Of a stretch of DNA of 8,473 bases, positions 5,920-8,473 are shown in pieces (the stretch's first letter is position 1; each line of letters opens with the position of its first letter). Under the pieces are notes generated by a model. It saw only the letters and a list, made by a program, of their open reading frames with translations, searched no databases and had not been told where the DNA came from. Source of the DNA: CAZEIW01 sp964512305 (GTDB taxonomy: Bacteria > Pseudomonadota > Gammaproteobacteria > Burkholderiales > Burkholderiaceae_F); NCBI GenBank assembly GCA_964512305.1, contig CAZEIW010000086.1:1-8473 (forward strand), read 5' to 3'. A program made the position numbers and the translations under genes.

Positions 5920-5938
5920 TGGTTCCGTTTTGGAACCA
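5920..5938. promoter_or_regulatory. Perfect dyad between the divergent ilvA and ABC genes
   Basis: TGGTTCC (5920-5926) and GGAACCA (5932-5938) are perfect inverted 7-bp arms around GTTTT. The dyad lies 39 bases upstream of the ATPase start and 141 bases upstream of the ilvA start, a suitable place for an operator. The rest of the 199-base intergenic region (5779-5977) shows only a GC hairpin GGGGC/GCCCC (5823-5836). TACAAT (5974-5979) resembles a -10 box and would start transcription at about the ATG at 5987, but it has no clear -35 partner. Confidence 0.4.
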
Positions 5939-5977
5939 CTCGTCGGCAACCAAGTGCGAACGGGGTCGCTCCGTACA

Positions 5978-6700
5978 ATGCCCCGCATGCTGTCGATCAG
6001 CGGACTCGTCAAGCGCTACGGCGCGCGCACGATCCTGGACGGGCTGTCGCTGATGCTGGAGCCCGGCGCGTTCGTGGCAATCGTCGGCGAATCGGGCGCG
6101 GGCAAGTCGACGCTGCTCAACCTGATCGCCGGCCTCGAGTCGCCGGATGCCGGGCGCATCGAGCTGGCGGGGGCGGATCTCGCGGCGCTCGACGACGATG
6201 CACGCACGCGCCTGCGGCGCCGCGCGATCGGCTTCGTGTTCCAGGCGTTCCATATCGTGCCCCACCTGACCGCGCTCGAGAACACGATGCTGCCCCTGGT
6301 GCTTCAGGGCGTCGAGGCGCGCGAGCGAACGCGGCGCGCGGCCGAGATGCTGGAGGCCGTCGGGCTGGGCGATCGCGCGCAGTCGATGCCGCGCGAGCTG
6401 TCGGGAGGCGAGCTGCAGCGGGTCGCACTCGCGCGCGCGCTGGTCCACCGTCCCGCCCTGGTGCTCGCCGACGAGCCGACCGGCAACCTGGACCCGGACA
6501 GCGCTCAATCGGTGCTCGCGCTGCTGGCGCAGTCCGCGCGCGCCGGCGACGCGGCGACGATCCTGGTGACCCATTCGGAAACCGCCGCACGCGCCGCCGA
6601 CCGCGTGCTGCGGCTGGCGCGCGGACGGCTGATCGCCGCCGCGCCCGAAGCGCCTGGCGCGCGCGGTCCGGCCGCGGTCCGGCCCGACGCGCCGAAGTGA
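5978..6700 (+). CDS. ABC transporter ATP-binding protein, LolD/YbbA/MacB type
   Basis: A 240-residue cytoplasmic ATPase with every motif intact: Walker A GESGAGKST (37-45), Q-loop Q89, signature LSGGELQ (141-147), Walker B LVLADE (161-166) followed by PTGNLD, and H-loop H199. The LADEPTGNLD and IGFVFQAF sequences are typical of the MacB/LolD/FtsE group, which does mechanical work on periplasmic or membrane substrates and does not import solutes. With a long two-block permease next door, YbbA is the closest match. There is no C39 peptidase domain, so it is not a double-glycine peptide exporter. The start is 5978 (MPRMLSIS) or 5987 (MLSIS): GGGG at 5962-5965 favours the first. In-frame sequence from 5930 covers the dyad and looks non-coding. 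The last 20 residues are an Ala/Pro-rich tail. The gene is co-transcribed with the permease, whose ATG is four bases past this stop. Confidence 0.92.
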   Translation: MPRMLSISGLVKRYGARTILDGLSLMLEPGAFVAIVGESGAGKSTLLNLIAGLESPDAGRIELAGADLAALDDDARTRLRRRAIGFVFQAFHIVPHLTALENTMLPLVLQGVEARERTRRAAEMLEAVGLGDRAQSMPRELSGGELQRVALARALVHRPALVLADEPTGNLDPDSAQSVLALLAQSARAGDAATILVTHSETAARAADRVLRLARGRLIAAAPEAPGARGPAAVRPDAPK

Positions 6701-6704
6701 GGCG

Positions 6705-8473
6705 ATGAGATCCGGCCCCGCCGCGTGGCTGCTGACGCACTTCGCCGGCGGCTATGTGCGCGCGCGGCCGTGGCGGGCGCTGATCCAGGTCGTGGCGATC
6801 GCCGCCGGCGTCGCGCTGGGGTTCGCGGTGGATCTGATCAACGCGTCGGCGCTGGCCGAGTTCTCGGCCGCGCAGCGCAGCCTGTCCGGCGCCGCCGACG
6901 TCTCGGTGCTCGGGCCGCCCGGCGGCTTCGACGAGGCGTGGTACGGGCGGATCGCGACCGATCCTGCGGTGGCATTCGCTGCGCCCATGCTCGAGGTCAA
7001 CGCGACGCTGGTCGACGACGCCGCCCCTGCCGCCGGCCCGGGCGCGCCGCGGGCTGGTGCGCTGCGCATCGTCGGCATCGACGCGCTGCGCAGTGCGCTG
7101 ATCGAGCCGGACCTGGTCGGCGTGCCGGCGGAGCGTGGCGCCGGCGGTGCCCAGAACGGTGGCGGGCGCGGTGGCGGCGGCAGTGGTGGGAGCACCGGCG
7201 GGGCCGGTGGCCGGGCTGCGCCGGCAACGGCCGATCTCCTTTCCGACGGCCTGTTCGTCTCGCCGGCCGCGCTCGCGCAGCTGCACCGGTCGGTCGGCGA
7301 CGAGGTCACCGCAGTGGCGGGGGAACGGCGCGTTCGGCTGCGGATCGCGGGCAGGCTGCCGGCGGCGCGCGACGCGATCGCGACGATGGACCTCGGGTTC
7401 GCGCAATGGCGCTTCGAGCAGCTCGGCCTGCTGTCGCGGATCGACGTCAAGTTCGTGCCCGGCGCGGACATCGCCCGTGTGACGCGCGGCTGGCAACTGC
7501 CGCCCGGGATGCGCGTGGAAAGCGCCGACGCCGCGATCGACCGCGAGCAGGGCCTGTCGCGCGCCTACCGCGTCAATCTCGACGTGCTGTCGATGGTTGC
7601 GCTTTTCACCGGCGCGTTCCTCGTGTTCTCGCTGCAGTCGCAGGCGGTCGTCGCGCGCCGCGCCCAGCTCGCGCTGCTGCGCATGCTCGGCGCGAGCCGG
7701 GGCGATGTCGCGCGGCTGCTGGTCGCCGAATCGGCCGTGCTCGGCGTGATCGGCACCGTGCTCGGGCTCGCCGCGGGCGCGGCCATTGCCGACGTCGCGC
7801 TGCAGACGCTGGGCGGCGACCTCGGCGGCGGCTATTTCCCCGGCATCCGCCCGCACATCGCGGTCGAGCCGGGACGCGCGGCGCTCTTCTTCGCGCTGGG
7901 ACTGGCGGCATCGATCGGCGGCGCGTGGATGCCGGCGCGCGAGGCCGCCGCCGAAGCGCCGGCACCCGCGCTGAAGGCAGGCGTCGACCCCGCGCCGGGC
8001 TCCCAGCGCCCGCGCGCCTGGACCGCCGCGGCCGGTTTCGCGCTTGCGGCCGCGCTGCTCGCGCTGCCGCCCGTCCGCGACGTGCCGGCCGGCGCCTACG
8101 CGTCGATCGGCGCGCTGCTGCTGTCGACGATCGCGCTCAAGCCGCTCGTGGCACCGCGCCTGTTCGAGCCCCTGGCGCGAAGCGTGTCGTCGCGCGTGCG
8201 CTCGGCGCGCGGCGCGCCGGCCTGGCTCGCCGCCACCCGGCTCGCGCGCCTGCCGCGCTTCGCGGCGGTCGGCGCCGCCGGGATCGTCGCCAGCTTCGCG
8301 CTGATGGTGGCGATGGCGACCATGATCGCCAGCTTCCGCAGCTCGTTCGACGCCTGGCTGGCGCAGATGCTGCCGGCCGATCTGTACGTGCGCGCCGCCC
8401 CGGCGGGGTCGACCGCGCAGTTCTCCGCGCGCGACCTGCAGCGGATGCGCAGCGATCCGGCGGTCGCGCGGGC
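6705..8473 (+). CDS. FtsX/MacB-type ABC permease, YbbP-like, cut by the right edge
   Basis: The frame stays open from the ATG at 6705 to the window end: 589 complete codons and no stop. TM1 is at about residues 26-46, followed by a MacB-like periplasmic region (about 48-290). A three-helix FtsX block follows (about 294-318, 338-365, 392-410), containing the usual ARRAQLALLRMLGASRGDV coupling segment (317-335). Two more hydrophobic stretches (about 440-455, 464-486) and the first helix of a second FtsX block (about 519-543) come next, and a second periplasmic region begins at about 548. This layout and length exceed LolC/LolE (about 400 residues) and fit YbbP (about 800). A Gly-rich insertion occupies residues about 144-169. 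GAGG (6699-6702) overlaps the upstream stop codon, only two bases before the ATG, implying translational coupling. The substrate is unknown. The family moves lipids or hydrophobic compounds out of the inner membrane. Confidence 0.9.
   Translation, partial: MRSGPAAWLLTHFAGGYVRARPWRALIQVVAIAAGVALGFAVDLINASALAEFSAAQRSLSGAADVSVLGPPGGFDEAWYGRIATDPAVAFAAPMLEVNATLVDDAAPAAGPGAPRAGALRIVGIDALRSALIEPDLVGVPAERGAGGAQNGGGRGGGGSGGSTGGAGGRAAPATADLLSDGLFVSPAALAQLHRSVGDEVTAVAGERRVRLRIAGRLPAARDAIATMDLGFAQWRFEQLGLLSRIDVKFVPGADIARVTRGWQLPPGMRVESADAAIDREQGLSRAYRVNLDVLSMVALFTGAFLVFSLQSQAVVARRAQLALLRMLGASRGDVARLLVAESAVLGVIGTVLGLAAGAAIADVALQTLGGDLGGGYFPGIRPHIAVEPGRAALFFALGLAASIGGAWMPAREAAAEAPAPALKAGVDPAPGSQRPRAWTAAAGFALAAALLALPPVRDVPAGAYASIGALLLSTIALKPLVAPRLFEPLARSVSSRVRSARGAPAWLAATRLARLPRFAAVGAAGIVASFALMVAMATMIASFRSSFDAWLAQMLPADLYVRAAPAGSTAQFSARDLQRMRSDPAVAR
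7137..7212 (+). repeat. Gly-rich low-complexity insertion in the permease
   Basis: A GGC/GGT/GGG-rich segment encodes about 26 residues (about 144-169) made almost entirely of Gly with a few Ser, Arg, Asn, Thr, Gln and Ala. It lies in the first periplasmic domain between a strand-like region (LRIVGIDALRSALIEPDLVGV) and the conserved-looking LLSDGLFVSPAALAQL. It is probably a flexible linker, with the reading frame intact on both sides. Confidence 0.7.

Noticed and set aside
6117..7856. Minus-strand frame of 579 codons opposite the ABC genes
   Set aside because: Antisense to an ATPase with every motif intact and to a membrane permease. No domain of its own.
5978..8473. The ABC transporter as exporter of the Gly-Gly leader peptide
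   Set aside because: Double-glycine exporters fuse a C39 peptidase and membrane domain to the ATPase. This ATPase is a stand-alone LolD/YbbA type with an FtsX-type permease, about 3.6 kb from the peptide gene and separated by unrelated genes.

Overview
The window is very GC-rich, with strong G/C bias at third codon positions. Together with the gene families present, this suggests a betaproteobacterium, probably of the Burkholderiales. That placement is an inference from composition and gene style, not from a marker gene.

Layout, left to right. The left edge is a poly-G tract followed by a REP-like palindrome. On the minus strand (105-2084) lies a soluble protein with an N-terminal TPR-like helical region and an intact C-terminal HD-GYP domain, a likely cyclic-di-GMP phosphodiesterase. 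Divergent from it, 146 bases away, is a 51-codon gene (2231-2386, plus strand) with a good ribosome binding site. Its product has a double-glycine-type leader (L-x4-L-x2-V-GGG) and only six residues after the last glycine. The space between the two genes carries an operator-like cluster of TTGTCC/GGACAA half-sites. A non-coding stretch of about 500 bases (2387-2885) with several inverted repeats follows.

Next, on the minus strand, come a Sec-exported protein of unknown function with a late hydrophobic helix and a four-cysteine cluster (2886-4259), a block of three REP-like palindromes (4378-4522), and a medium-form threonine ammonia-lyase with one ACT domain (ilvA, 4531-5778). Divergent from ilvA is a plus-strand ABC operon: a LolD/YbbA-type ATPase (5978-6700) and, four bases later, a long FtsX/MacB-type permease of YbbP style. 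The permease is cut by the right edge (6705 to 8473).

The ABC pair forms an operon, and the threonine ammonia-lyase and exported protein are probably separate transcription units. The most interesting part is the left third. A tiny peptide with an export-type leader lies head to head with a TPR-fused c-di-GMP phosphodiesterase. TPR domains are the peptide-sensing modules of Gram-positive RRNPP regulators, so a peptide-to-c-di-GMP signalling pair is a reasonable but unproven hypothesis.
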